From assembly GCA_025358925.1 (NCBI GenBank), contig JANYHT010000044.1:87563-151562 (forward strand): a stretch of DNA of 64,000 bases, in the 5' to 3' direction. This DNA comes from Gemmatimonadaceae bacterium (GTDB taxonomy: Bacteria; Gemmatimonadota; Gemmatimonadetes; Gemmatimonadales; Gemmatimonadaceae). Shown piece by piece: positions 10,374-18,587 of the stretch. Each line of letters begins with the position of its first letter. Within the stretch, counting starts at the first letter, position 1. Under the pieces are notes generated by a model that did not search any database, was not told the DNA's origin, and was given only the letters and a program-made list of their open reading frames with translations. The translations under genes were made by a program, and so were the position numbers.

Positions 10374-11160
10374 TTATCGCGTCCAGATCAGCACGACGCA
10401 CGGCGCTTGAATGTCTTTCGCGCGCGGCTTGAAGTCCGGCGGAATTTGCGCGGGACCGGCATAGACGTCCATTCCTAACGATGCGTGCGGGAATCTGACC
10501 GATCGGCGCGGGGAGTGGCATACGTGCAAACGCACCTGGTGGCGTGCCCGGTGAAGACGGATTAAGCACATCGCTGGACAGCGAGCCTTGCAAGACGCCG
10601 TCAATGAAAATGCTCGCCTCCTTGACACATCCGCGCGCACGCGCGCCCATGCGAAAAAACATACTACTCAAATCGATAGCGCCGTGCTTTTCTATGTCTG
10701 CACGTGTCACAAACTGGGACGACGACACACTGGATGTCATACGCCGTCGATCAAAACCCACGTCGAAAAGTCGCTGAGAGCTATAGACCCCCTTCACAAG
10801 CACCGGCGCAATTAGCGTACCCTGCGGCACAATACCAAACCACAGCGCCAGCGTATCGTTGTCCTGCACATCCACGGATGTGGTGAGGACGGCTAATCCG
10901 ATGCATCGAACCTGCAGCTCGTATCGCCCCGCTTGTGCCATCGCAATTCGAAATTCACCGCGTTCGTTGGTGATGCCCGCGATACGCGTGCCATTGAGCG
11001 CAATCTGCGCTGCAGAAACGGGCGCACCGGTCGTGTCTTCAACAACGCCCCGAATCACGGCAATTTGTGCGTTCGCGGTTGTTGTAACCGTGCTTGTCAC
11101 AACCGCCGCCACAAGGGCATATCGCGCCCACTCGGCTTGTAAGCTCGCGCGGGCGCGCAT
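10374..11160 (-). pseudogene. Frameshifted secreted protein with regulatory-like and TonB-plug domains
   Basis: Paralogue of the intact gene at 12776-13597. From ATG 11160 (overlapping the upstream stop as TGATG) it encodes a signal peptide, a carboxypeptidase-regulatory-like domain (IRGVVEDTTGAPVSAAQIAL) and a plug-like region ending PLPAPIGQIP. The frame then runs into unrelated Arg-rich sequence past the end. The expected C-terminus (SLGMDVYAGPAQIPPDF ... VVLIWTR, stop at 10374-10376) is intact in another frame and matches GVEVYSGPATVPPQF ... IAVWTREGY of the paralogue. One extra base around 10480-10500 explains this. It is either a real recent pseudogene or a sequencing error. It is probably the second gene of a unit with the S51 peptidase. 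Confidence 0.75.
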
Positions 11161-12113
11161 CACTTCACCGGCGGCACCATCGCCGTCCCCAATAGTACTT
11201 TCCGATCGTGCATGTCATACGCATCGCCTGCCTTCAACAAAATGTACGGCTTCGCGCCCGCTGCATACGTCTTTGTGTTGTCATGAATGGCCACCTGCGC
11301 TTTCCCGATAATATCAAATCGATCTCCGGTAACCACGATCGCTGTCCCCTCAGACAACCCGATACCAAGTAACGTCGGAAAACGAGCAATCACCGCGTCA
11401 AGATCATCCCACCGATTGCGCGTGTTGATATGCTGATCGATCGCCGAACGGCGGAGAAATCCGAACGCGTTTTGATGCTCGGGTTCTGGCGCCATCATGA
11501 CGTCGGCGCCGCTGATGGCACCGCGCACCAAATACGCGCCTTGAATGGTTGCACCAGCGGAGCTACCGCCAATCACACCGCCGCGCATCAGCACATTGTG
11601 AAACTCGCGAAACGTGCGCGTCCCTGCATAGGAGTCGACAATGTTCCACTGACGACCACCGTTGAACCAGACACCTGTTGCGTCACGCAAGATGTTCGCG
11701 AACTCCTCCGTGTCCGCCACTTTTGGATCGGCCGTATGCAGCATGCGCACGTTCGTGACGCCTAACTTTCGCCACGACGCCAGCACCACCGAATCGACGT
11801 ACGGAATAAGCGAGCCATCGGCCTTCCGATTACCGCCAGCGGTCGGCACCACCACAATGCGCGCGTCCGCACCGCCTGCCATCGCAATAAATTTCTCCGA
11901 GATGCCGGTGCCTTCGAGATTGCCGCCACCAACAATGACGAGCGAACCGTTCGTCGGTCCATACTCGGACATTGTAGCGGTCAGAGCGACGGTCGGACGC
12001 GGTTGTGCGACCGCGGTGAACACGACTGGGGACGCAAATGCCATCACGATCACTGCGCGCATCACGCCAATAAAACCGTACGGTGAGCTGCGGAATCGAC
12101 GCGGATGAGTCAT
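11160..12113 (-). CDS. Secreted cyanophycinase-like serine peptidase (family S51)
   Basis: Probable extracytoplasmic peptidase of the peptidase E/cyanophycinase family. The nucleophile motif GGSSAGA (Ser185 from the chosen start) and the early GSLVIVGGGN and VVVPTAGG motifs are characteristic. ATG 12113 gives an N-terminal signal-like segment (a long basic start, hydrophobic VMRAVIVMAFASPVVFTAVAQ). A later Met at 12062 would give a shorter signal; an upstream in-frame start at 12146 is less likely. Substrate is unknown: no cyanophycin synthetase gene is in the window, so other beta-Asp or Asp-containing peptides are possible. Its stop overlaps the start of the frameshifted downstream gene. 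Divergent from the MOSC gene. Confidence 0.85.
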   Translation of the reverse strand: MTHPRRFRSSPYGFIGVMRAVIVMAFASPVVFTAVAQPRPTVALTATMSEYGPTNGSLVIVGGGNLEGTGISEKFIAMAGGADARIVVVPTAGGNRKADGSLIPYVDSVVLASWRKLGVTNVRMLHTADPKVADTEEFANILRDATGVWFNGGRQWNIVDSYAGTRTFREFHNVLMRGGVIGGSSAGATIQGAYLVRGAISGADVMMAPEPEHQNAFGFLRRSAIDQHINTRNRWDDLDAVIARFPTLLGIGLSEGTAIVVTGDRFDIIGKAQVAIHDNTKTYAAGAKPYILLKAGDAYDMHDRKVLLGTAMVPPVK

Positions 12114-12242
12114 GGATAGCTCGGTAAGGGAACCTTCTGGCGACACGCTACATCAACATATCGCGCGAATCTTGCCCCGGAACCATCGCACCGCCATCCT
12201 CCATTTATCCCGCAAATTTCGATTCCCCAAAACTCTGCTCGC

Positions 12243-12701
12243 ATGCCCGGCGCTCTCGAACACATCTGGATCAAGCGCGCCAAACGCGGTCCGATGGATG
12301 CCACCGTGCTTGCCTCGCTACGCGCGGACCGCGGGTTAGTTGGCAACGCGAATCAGGGCGGACGCCGACAGATCACCATCCTCGAAGCCGAGCGTTGGAG
12401 CGCGCACACGTCCGCACTCGGTACCACGCTCGATCCGTCCGTGCGGCGTGCGAATTTGTTGGTGCGCGGCGTCACGCTTTCCAATTCGCGAGGCCGTGTC
12501 CTGCGCATTGGAGTGGTGCGTGTCCGTATTGCGGGAGAGACGAAACCGTGCCATCAGATGGATGAGGTCCACGACGGCCTGCAAGCGATCATGCGCGATG
12601 ACTGGGGCGGCGGTGCGTTTGCGGTGGTCTTGGACGACGGTGCGATCGCGGTAGGCGATGTCGTGGCGTGGGAAACGGACGACGTCAGCGTACCGTTGTG
12701 A
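12243..12701 (+). CDS. MOSC domain-containing protein
   Basis: Small cytoplasmic protein (152 residues) of the MOSC superfamily, the sulfur-carrier domain shared with the molybdenum cofactor sulfurase C-terminus and YiiM/YuaD proteins. Visible family features are an LEHIWIKR start, GLVGNANQGGRRQITIL, RRANLLVRG, a conserved Cys in GETKPCHQMDE, and WGGGAFAVVLDDGAIAVGD near the end. The Cys would carry a persulfide in active members. No molybdenum-cofactor genes are nearby, so the substrate cannot be stated. Start ATG 12243. Divergent from the S51 peptidase. Confidence 0.85.
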   Translation: MPGALEHIWIKRAKRGPMDATVLASLRADRGLVGNANQGGRRQITILEAERWSAHTSALGTTLDPSVRRANLLVRGVTLSNSRGRVLRIGVVRVRIAGETKPCHQMDEVHDGLQAIMRDDWGGGAFAVVLDDGAIAVGDVVAWETDDVSVPL

Positions 12702-12775
12702 TTCCGCGTCCAGCCTGGTGATTCGTAGCGCGCGAAAAAATGTGTCACCGGAAGCCGAGCGGGGTATTTTACTGA

Positions 12776-13597
12776 ATGCGAACTCTCACACGTCCCGTCT
12801 TAAAAGTGTTCCTCGTCGCCGCGCTCATCGCGATGGGCACAGCGTCATCGGCATCCGCGCAACGTACGACCGGCATCAAGGAACGTGCGGCGGCAGAAGC
12901 GGTGCGCCCGCCGAGCGCGTATGGCGTCATTGATGGTGTGGTCACGGACACGCTGCTGCGTCCGCTTGAATCGGCGGACATTTCTGTGGTCGGCGTTGGC
13001 GCGCACGTGGTGACGTCCACCAATGGGCGTTTCCGCATGCTGCAGGTGCCACCAGGACAATATCTGCTGGTCGCGAGACGCATTGGTTACGCGCCAACGT
13101 CGGGCATCATTCAGGTGCCAGCAGTGGACACGGTGCGACTCTCATACGCGCTCCTGCGCTCGAACAACATGCTGGACACCATGAAGGTGCAGGCGCGTCG
13201 AGTGTCGTTGCGTATGGCGGAATTTGAGGGACGACGTAGACAAGGAGTTGGCCAGTTCATTACGCAGGAAGATTTGGAGCGGCGCGGCTCGCCCCAAGTC
13301 GCAGACTTCCTGCGAAACATTCGCGGTATCGAACTCCTTCGCAACACCAGTCAGGCGTTCGGCGATATGGTGGCGATTTCGCGTCGCGAAGGTGATCCGC
13401 TGCAGGGAGGATGTCCGATGCAAGTGGTGCTCGACGGCATTGTGTTACCGGGAAAATTCAATCTCGACTTACTGCCTTCGCCAAAACAAATCGCAGGCGT
13501 TGAGGTGTACAGCGGACCGGCGACCGTGCCACCGCAGTTCGGTGGAAACGATCGTCGCTGCGGGTTAATCGCCGTGTGGACGAGGGAAGGATACTGA
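12776..13597 (+). CDS. Secreted regulatory-like + TonB-plug protein lacking a barrel
   Basis: Exported protein of 273 residues. A signal peptide (cleavage after SASA) is followed by a carboxypeptidase-regulatory-like domain (YGVIDGVVTDTLLRPLESADI, then NGRFRMLQVPPGQYLLVARRIGY). A plug-type domain as in TonB-dependent receptors follows (EDLERRGSPQVADFLRNIRGIEL, CPMQVVLDGIVLP, IAGVEVYSGPATVPPQF, IAVWTREGY). There is no room for a beta-barrel, so this is not a complete receptor. Paired Cys (GGCPM and RRCGL) may form a disulfide. A damaged paralogue lies at 10374-11160. Role unknown; it could act with a separate barrel. A strong terminator lies downstream. Confidence 0.72.
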   Translation: MRTLTRPVLKVFLVAALIAMGTASSASAQRTTGIKERAAAEAVRPPSAYGVIDGVVTDTLLRPLESADISVVGVGAHVVTSTNGRFRMLQVPPGQYLLVARRIGYAPTSGIIQVPAVDTVRLSYALLRSNNMLDTMKVQARRVSLRMAEFEGRRRQGVGQFITQEDLERRGSPQVADFLRNIRGIELLRNTSQAFGDMVAISRREGDPLQGGCPMQVVLDGIVLPGKFNLDLLPSPKQIAGVEVYSGPATVPPQFGGNDRRCGLIAVWTREGY

Positions 13598-13606
13598 ACA
13601 GCAGGA

Positions 13607-13630
13607 ATTAGGGGATAGGGATTAGGGAAC
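13607..13630. repeat. TTAGGG-like direct repeat left of terminator
   Basis: Short tandem of attagggga/tagggattaggga units immediately before the 13643-13678 hairpin. Its reverse complement recurs right after the hairpin at 13681-13706 (tccctaatccctaatccct). Together they form an extended inverted repeat around the terminator. Confidence 0.5.
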
Positions 13631-13642
13631 GGCATCGGAGTA

Positions 13643-13678
13643 AAAAGCCCCCGCGAGCAACTGCTCGCGGGGGCTTTT
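13643..13678. terminator. Strong bidirectional rho-independent terminator
   Basis: Perfect 16-bp inverted repeat, aaaagcccccgcgagc / gctcgcgggggctttt, with the four-base loop aact. Each arm ends in a T-run when read outward, so it can stop transcription from the plug-only gene (plus) and from the SusD gene (minus). These genes converge here. Confidence 0.9.
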
Positions 13679-13680
13679 CC

Positions 13681-13706
13681 CCAGTCCCTAATCCCTAATC
13701 CCTACC
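13681..13706. repeat. CCCTAA-like direct repeat right of terminator
   Basis: Tandem cctaat/ccctaa units, the inverted counterpart of the repeat at 13607-13630. It lies between the terminator and the 3' end of the SusD gene. Confidence 0.5.
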
Positions 13707-13707
13707 A

Positions 13708-15144
13708 TCAGCACCCTGGACCTGCCAACGCGCCCGTCTTACCCGCTCGCACAAGGCATTCTGCCTGTGGAATGGGTTGTACCTTGGCCACAAAGTGTGC
13801 ATTTGTGCCCGTGCTGATGTCCAACGGCAACGTGCTCAGGCGACCGTATCGACGCAAGTCGATCCAACGCAACCCTTCCAACATGGTTGAGTAGCGCTTC
13901 TCGTAGAGCAGCGCCGTCAGAACGGTTGCGTCGTCAGACGCGGCGGTGACGGTCGACGCCGGCAGTCCCCCCGAACCCGTGCGAACCTGATTGATAATGG
14001 CAACCGCACCCGCCTTGTCGCCCGTGGCCAACAACGCCTCCGCGCGAAGCAGCAACAGCTCTTCGTTGCGGATGATGGCAATGCTGTTCGAAATCGACGG
14101 ATACAGATTGAAACCGATCGACGATGCAATGCCCAGCGCGTTCGGCGCTGATCGCGTTGGCCGCGTCCCAATCTTCGCGGTGTAGCGATCATCCAGCGCG
14201 CCATTCGTTTTGAGCTGCGCGTCGGTGGTAAACGACGGATGCGCGTACAAGTCCGTGTTGGTCGTCAAGTTCAACGGATTGTTGACATCGGGTGCCGCCG
14301 CATACGGATGCGACGGTCCAACATCAAACGCAGCGCGTGTCGATGCTGCCGTGTTGATGAATGACGCGGACAACGCGGTCAGCGCACGCTGCCACGCAGC
14401 GGTTCCACCACCGGAAGTTGCATAGTACGCCGCTGCACGAGCGGCAATGGCGCGATTAAACGTGCGGAACGTGGTCGGTGTGTTGAAGCCCGCGAATCCC
14501 GAATGCAGCGTGATCGGAAACGCAGCGCCACCAGCCGAAAGGTTGGCCGCACCGTCATCCAACGTGGCCAGGATGTACTTGTACACCGAATCTCGTGACA
14601 CAAACGGCGCGAGATCCGACGCGTTTTGCTTGATCTCGACCACCGCACCGATGGTGTCGCGGGTGGAAATCACGTACAGCAGTTCCAACCCTTCAAGCGT
14701 CTTCGCAAGGCCGAGACCAGCGCTTTTCTGTTCCGCGCTTAACGCGGTCGAAGCGGAGACGGTGTTCTTGAAGTTGAAAATGTCGCGCAAATTGCCGTAC
14801 TGCGTGCCCCAATTTTCAACCGCAAATCCGGTTGGATCGAGTTTGTTCTGACCGGCGATACCGATCAGATACGCGGACGTGTTGCGCCCTTCTTGCGGCG
14901 TGTAAATGTACAGCTCGCGACCGAAGCGGCCGGTCGACGTGATGTTGGCCGCACGACCATTGCGCAGTTGGCGCAGCAAGCCTGTTGCTTGAAGCTGCAA
15001 GGCCTGCTGGTCCGCCGATGCTGCCGCAACGGTGGGGGTATTAGGATTGGTGATGGAGAGCTGGTCGGCGCTGCACGCCGCTAAGACGCCCATCGCCGCG
15101 AGCAACGCACCGGCGTTTCGAAGCGTGTTCAAGGAAATCCTCAT
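13708..15144 (-). CDS. SusD/RagB-family outer-membrane nutrient-binding lipoprotein
   Basis: Surface lipoprotein that captures substrate for the adjacent SusC-type transporter. The start at 15144 gives a compact lipoprotein signal (MRISLNTLRN ... VLAAC, lipidated Cys); an in-frame Met at 15180 would only lengthen the N-terminus. The helical TPR-like scaffold of the family is suggested by NEELLLLRAEALLATGDKAGAVAIINQVR and the C-terminal YEKRYSTMLEGLRWIDLRRYG motif, a hallmark of SusD/RagB. Length about 478 residues. It is the second gene of the susC-susD pair, right after the SusC stop. No glycoside hydrolase is next to it; the M1 aminopeptidase downstream of the same region suggests peptides as a possible substrate (inference). 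Confidence 0.92.
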   Translation of the reverse strand: MRISLNTLRNAGALLAAMGVLAACSADQLSITNPNTPTVAAASADQQALQLQATGLLRQLRNGRAANITSTGRFGRELYIYTPQEGRNTSAYLIGIAGQNKLDPTGFAVENWGTQYGNLRDIFNFKNTVSASTALSAEQKSAGLGLAKTLEGLELLYVISTRDTIGAVVEIKQNASDLAPFVSRDSVYKYILATLDDGAANLSAGGAAFPITLHSGFAGFNTPTTFRTFNRAIAARAAAYYATSGGGTAAWQRALTALSASFINTAASTRAAFDVGPSHPYAAAPDVNNPLNLTTNTDLYAHPSFTTDAQLKTNGALDDRYTAKIGTRPTRSAPNALGIASSIGFNLYPSISNSIAIIRNEELLLLRAEALLATGDKAGAVAIINQVRTGSGGLPASTVTAASDDATVLTALLYEKRYSTMLEGLRWIDLRRYGRLSTLPLDISTGTNAHFVAKVQPIPQAECLVRAGKTGALAGPGC

Positions 15145-15184
15145 CGCGATACGGCGAGAAATTATAGGAGTCGTCGTCATGGGA

Positions 15185-18178
15185 TTAGAACCCGATGTCG
15201 ACGCTGAAGAAGAACTGGCGGCTCGACGGGAACGGTGCGAGGTCGATGAAGCGATTGAAGTTCGAGTTGCCGAAGTTACTGAATTCCGGGTCGAAGCCCC
15301 AATACTTCGAGAACAGCGCGAGGTTACGGCCGCTCAAGTTGAAACGCAGGCTGCGCGCGCCCGGAATTTTGGACGCCCAAGAATCTGGCGCCTGATAATT
15401 CAGGGTCACTTCGCGAAGCTTCACGTACGTGCCGGCTTGGATGTACGGACGGCTGTCGCCCTTGCTGAACGTGTTGTAATTCGCAGCGCCGTTCGCGACG
15501 TAATCGCGTGACTGACCGCCTTCATCGTACAGATTGTTCGTCATGTCGGCCACGTAGCCGCCGTTGCGCCAATCCGCCAAGAACGACAACGTGAGTTTCT
15601 TGTACGTGAAATCGTTATTGAACGTCGTGGTGTGCACCGGGTTCGCATCGGCAACGATGGTATCACGTACGGCGTTGTTCAGACCGAGTGGCGCGTTGGC
15701 CCAAATATACGTCGAACGTGTGTTGGTGGCGATACGGTTACGACCGTACGTCGCACCAAAGCTGCCTGGCACGGCAAACGACGGCACCGGAATGTTATCG
15801 GTACGCTGAATGTTGGTGTTGTAAATGATGCGCGACGTCCACTCGAAGTTGCGCGAGCGAATCGGTACCATCGACAGCACGCCTTCCGAGCCGAGCACCG
15901 ACAACTGTCCACCGTTGATGATCTGATTGCCCAAGCCCGACGATGGCGGCAGCGGGAACGTCAGCAACAGGTCGGTGATCTTGCGCTGATACCGCGTGAC
16001 TTCAAGTCCGATGCGCGAGCCGAAGAACGAACCGTCAAAGCCATACTCCAACTCGTTCATGATTTCCGGCTTAATGCCAGTGTTGCCAAGCAGTGCATTG
16101 GAGACCAGCGAACCGTTGCCGCCAATCAACCCGCCGTCGGCGTACAAAATGTCGCGATCGCCATAACGCGGACGATTACCGGACTTGCCGTAAGCTGCGC
16201 GAAACTTGAACTCGTCAATCTTGCTCGTGAGTGGCTTCGTTAAACGGTACGACGCGGAGAACTTTGGATATTGGTAGAATTTCGCGCGATCACCGTCGGC
16301 ACTGGAGCGGTCATTGCGCACGCCCGCATTCAACGCGAGATGGTCGTCGAGCATCAACAACTGTTCGTTCACGTAGTACGACTGATCACGAAACTCGGCG
16401 ATGTCGTTCGAAATCAAAATATCTTGCGCGCCGGTTGGCACTTTGCGAGTTGGCAGCAACCCACGTCCGCGCAAACGGTACGTGTTAATCCGTTGCGTTT
16501 CGTATGACGTGCCCGCAGACGTTGTTGCCGACGTCAGGAATCTTGTGCTCGGCGACCACGTGTGTACCGCGTTGAAGCCTTGATTAAACTGATAGCTGTC
16601 AACGCTGTTCTGTTGCGCAGTACCTAAGAAGCCGTCAGCGGGCTCGTACTGCAGGAAGTTTGGCGAGTATTGATTGGCCGACTGCTGGAATCGATCCATA
16701 CCGACAAGATACGACAACTGAATGGTATTCTTGGCCGTGCTCAAGAGCGCGTATCCAACGCGGATGTTGCCCGACTGACGCCACACATCTTCGTTGTTCT
16801 CAATGTTGTTAAACACTTCGAACGGGTTGGATGTGCCGGACCCACCACCGTTAAACGGCATGGAGACAAAACGTCCTGACGCATCCTTGGCTTGGAGATC
16901 GATCACGGCGGGCGAGTATCCGAACGTATAAATGGGACTCGTGCCGGAATTGTCGTTACCACCAACGCCGCGCTTAAAGCCGTTGTGCGTGACATCAACA
17001 CCAAGGCTTACCGTCAGCTTGGTGCCGAGCGTCTGATCAATGTTGATACGACCGCCGGTGCGCCGCGCGCCGGTGTTCAACGCAATGCCGCTTTCCTGGC
17101 GATCGCTCAGCGAGGCAAAGAACCGCGTGTTATTCACACCACCAGAAGCGGACAACAGCGTTTCCCATGACGGATCGGTGCGGCCATACAACTGCCCCTG
17201 CCAGTCATAGAACGGGCACGTGGGCGCGCACGCCTTTTGCGCCGCTGCCAACCCGATTGGACCACCCGTAAAATTCACATTATTCGCGGGATCGTAAATA
17301 TCGGTGATCGTATTGTTATGCCGCGAGCTGAGCGAGCGCAGCAGCGATTGCGTGCCGGCGCGCTGCGTAATATTCCACGTCGCGCGACCCTGCTTGCCGC
17401 GTTTGGTTGTGATGACGACCACGCCGTTGGTGGCCCGGGACCCGTAAATGGCCGTTGCCGCCGCCGACTTCAGCACTTCAATGTTTTCGACGTCGTTCGG
17501 GTTCAGGTCGGCCAAGCGGTTGACCACTTGGTCTTGGCTAGACGCCGTCGTGCCCGACGCGCGCGAGATGGATGCCAATCCTGATGAAACCGAGGCGTTC
17601 GAGACGATGATGCCATCAACGACGTACAGCGGATCGCCTTGACCAAGCACGGATGTGGCGCCGCGAATCTGAATTTGCGAACCGCCACCAGGCGCTCCGC
17701 TATTTTCAAACATACGAGCACCGGCAACCTTACCGGCCAAATTGCCTTCGATTGAACGGGCTGGGACTCGATTGAGCTCGGCCGTGTTGACGGTGGCAAC
17801 AGCCGTCGCAGCAGACTTTCGGTCAATGGTCGTCGCCGCACCAGTGACCGTCACGCCTTCAAGCTGCAGGACGTCGCGTTCGAGCACGAAGTCGGCCGTA
17901 GAGACCGTTGGAGCCAAACGCACCGTCTGGCGCTTAAAACCGAGCTGGCGCGCCATAATCGTGACATCGCCGTTCGGGACACGAATGCGATATTCGCCTT
18001 TTTCATTTGTCCGGACGCCAACTTGCTGTCCGACAATGTTGACGGTCACTTCGAGAATTGGCGCACCAGAACCAGCCTGCGTCACCTTACCCGTAATTTC
18101 CCGGGTCTGCGCATCCGCACGAAGCGGCAGCAAGGCGACGATAGCGGCAGTGGCAACAAACTGGAAAAGCCTGCCCAT
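15185..18178 (-). CDS. SusC/RagA-family TonB-linked outer-membrane transporter
   Basis: TonB-dependent channel of about 997 residues that forms a lidded complex with the SusD lipoprotein encoded next. Start ATG 18178 is preceded by GGAG at a seven-base spacing and gives a signal peptide cleaved near ADAQ. Domains in order: carboxypeptidase-regulatory-like domain (REITGKVTQAGSGAPI), plug (GGGSQIQIRGATSVLGQGDPLYVVDGIIV, then VLKSAAATAIYGSRATNGVVVITTKRGK, the SusC signature) and a large barrel ending in Phe (FFFSVDIGF). The open frame upstream of 18178 lacks a signal-like start. Substrate is not deducible from sequence. Confidence 0.93.
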   Translation of the reverse strand: MGRLFQFVATAAIVALLPLRADAQTREITGKVTQAGSGAPILEVTVNIVGQQVGVRTNEKGEYRIRVPNGDVTIMARQLGFKRQTVRLAPTVSTADFVLERDVLQLEGVTVTGAATTIDRKSAATAVATVNTAELNRVPARSIEGNLAGKVAGARMFENSGAPGGGSQIQIRGATSVLGQGDPLYVVDGIIVSNASVSSGLASISRASGTTASSQDQVVNRLADLNPNDVENIEVLKSAAATAIYGSRATNGVVVITTKRGKQGRATWNITQRAGTQSLLRSLSSRHNNTITDIYDPANNVNFTGGPIGLAAAQKACAPTCPFYDWQGQLYGRTDPSWETLLSASGGVNNTRFFASLSDRQESGIALNTGARRTGGRINIDQTLGTKLTVSLGVDVTHNGFKRGVGGNDNSGTSPIYTFGYSPAVIDLQAKDASGRFVSMPFNGGGSGTSNPFEVFNNIENNEDVWRQSGNIRVGYALLSTAKNTIQLSYLVGMDRFQQSANQYSPNFLQYEPADGFLGTAQQNSVDSYQFNQGFNAVHTWSPSTRFLTSATTSAGTSYETQRINTYRLRGRGLLPTRKVPTGAQDILISNDIAEFRDQSYYVNEQLLMLDDHLALNAGVRNDRSSADGDRAKFYQYPKFSASYRLTKPLTSKIDEFKFRAAYGKSGNRPRYGDRDILYADGGLIGGNGSLVSNALLGNTGIKPEIMNELEYGFDGSFFGSRIGLEVTRYQRKITDLLLTFPLPPSSGLGNQIINGGQLSVLGSEGVLSMVPIRSRNFEWTSRIIYNTNIQRTDNIPVPSFAVPGSFGATYGRNRIATNTRSTYIWANAPLGLNNAVRDTIVADANPVHTTTFNNDFTYKKLTLSFLADWRNGGYVADMTNNLYDEGGQSRDYVANGAANYNTFSKGDSRPYIQAGTYVKLREVTLNYQAPDSWASKIPGARSLRFNLSGRNLALFSKYWGFDPEFSNFGNSNFNRFIDLAPFPSSRQFFFSVDIGF

Positions 18179-18587
18179 AAAGGGTCTCCGAAAGGAGGGA
18201 AGCGGAGTACTGAGAGAATCGTTTTGATTCGTCGCAGGGACCGACCACCCGCGACCGTGAAAAACGGTGCGGGTCTGTAACAACGGTGTCTCGGTTAGTA
18301 ACGGTACAAACTATGAGAAGAACAGCGAGCGTCTAGTTCTCGTCACTGATCTTCGTTGGGACCGGACGACTTGACGCGTTGCGTCGCGCGACAGAGTGGG
18401 ACGATCAGATTCATCGGGGCCGCACCCAGGGCCAAACGTCCGCAGCTTGATGGGCCGAGTCTCGCCGCAACTTGCGATCACCTGCCGCAGACGCGGGTCG
18501 GATTCTGCGTAACGCCGCCGCCGACCTCCAACTGCTCGAAACACGTATTGTGTGTCCCGATCATTTCCCGCACTCAGTGGCGTCGCG
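18179..18587. other. Non-coding region upstream of the SusC gene
   Basis: About 400 bases between the end of the aminopeptidase gene (18588) and the SusC start, both on the minus strand. It should contain the susCD promoter. No convincing -35/-10 pair, terminator hairpin or RNA gene was recognised. Short ORFs here (for example one crossing from 18311 into the aminopeptidase gene) show no family features. Confidence 0.5.

Noticed and set aside
12764..12770. TATTTT as -10 box of the plug-only gene
   Set aside because: Only five bases from the ATG and with a poor -35 (GTGTCA); a leaderless transcript cannot be supported from sequence alone.
13607..13706. Possible CRISPR-like repeat array
   Set aside because: Only short degenerate hexamers in inverted orientation around a terminator; no regular spacers and no cas genes.
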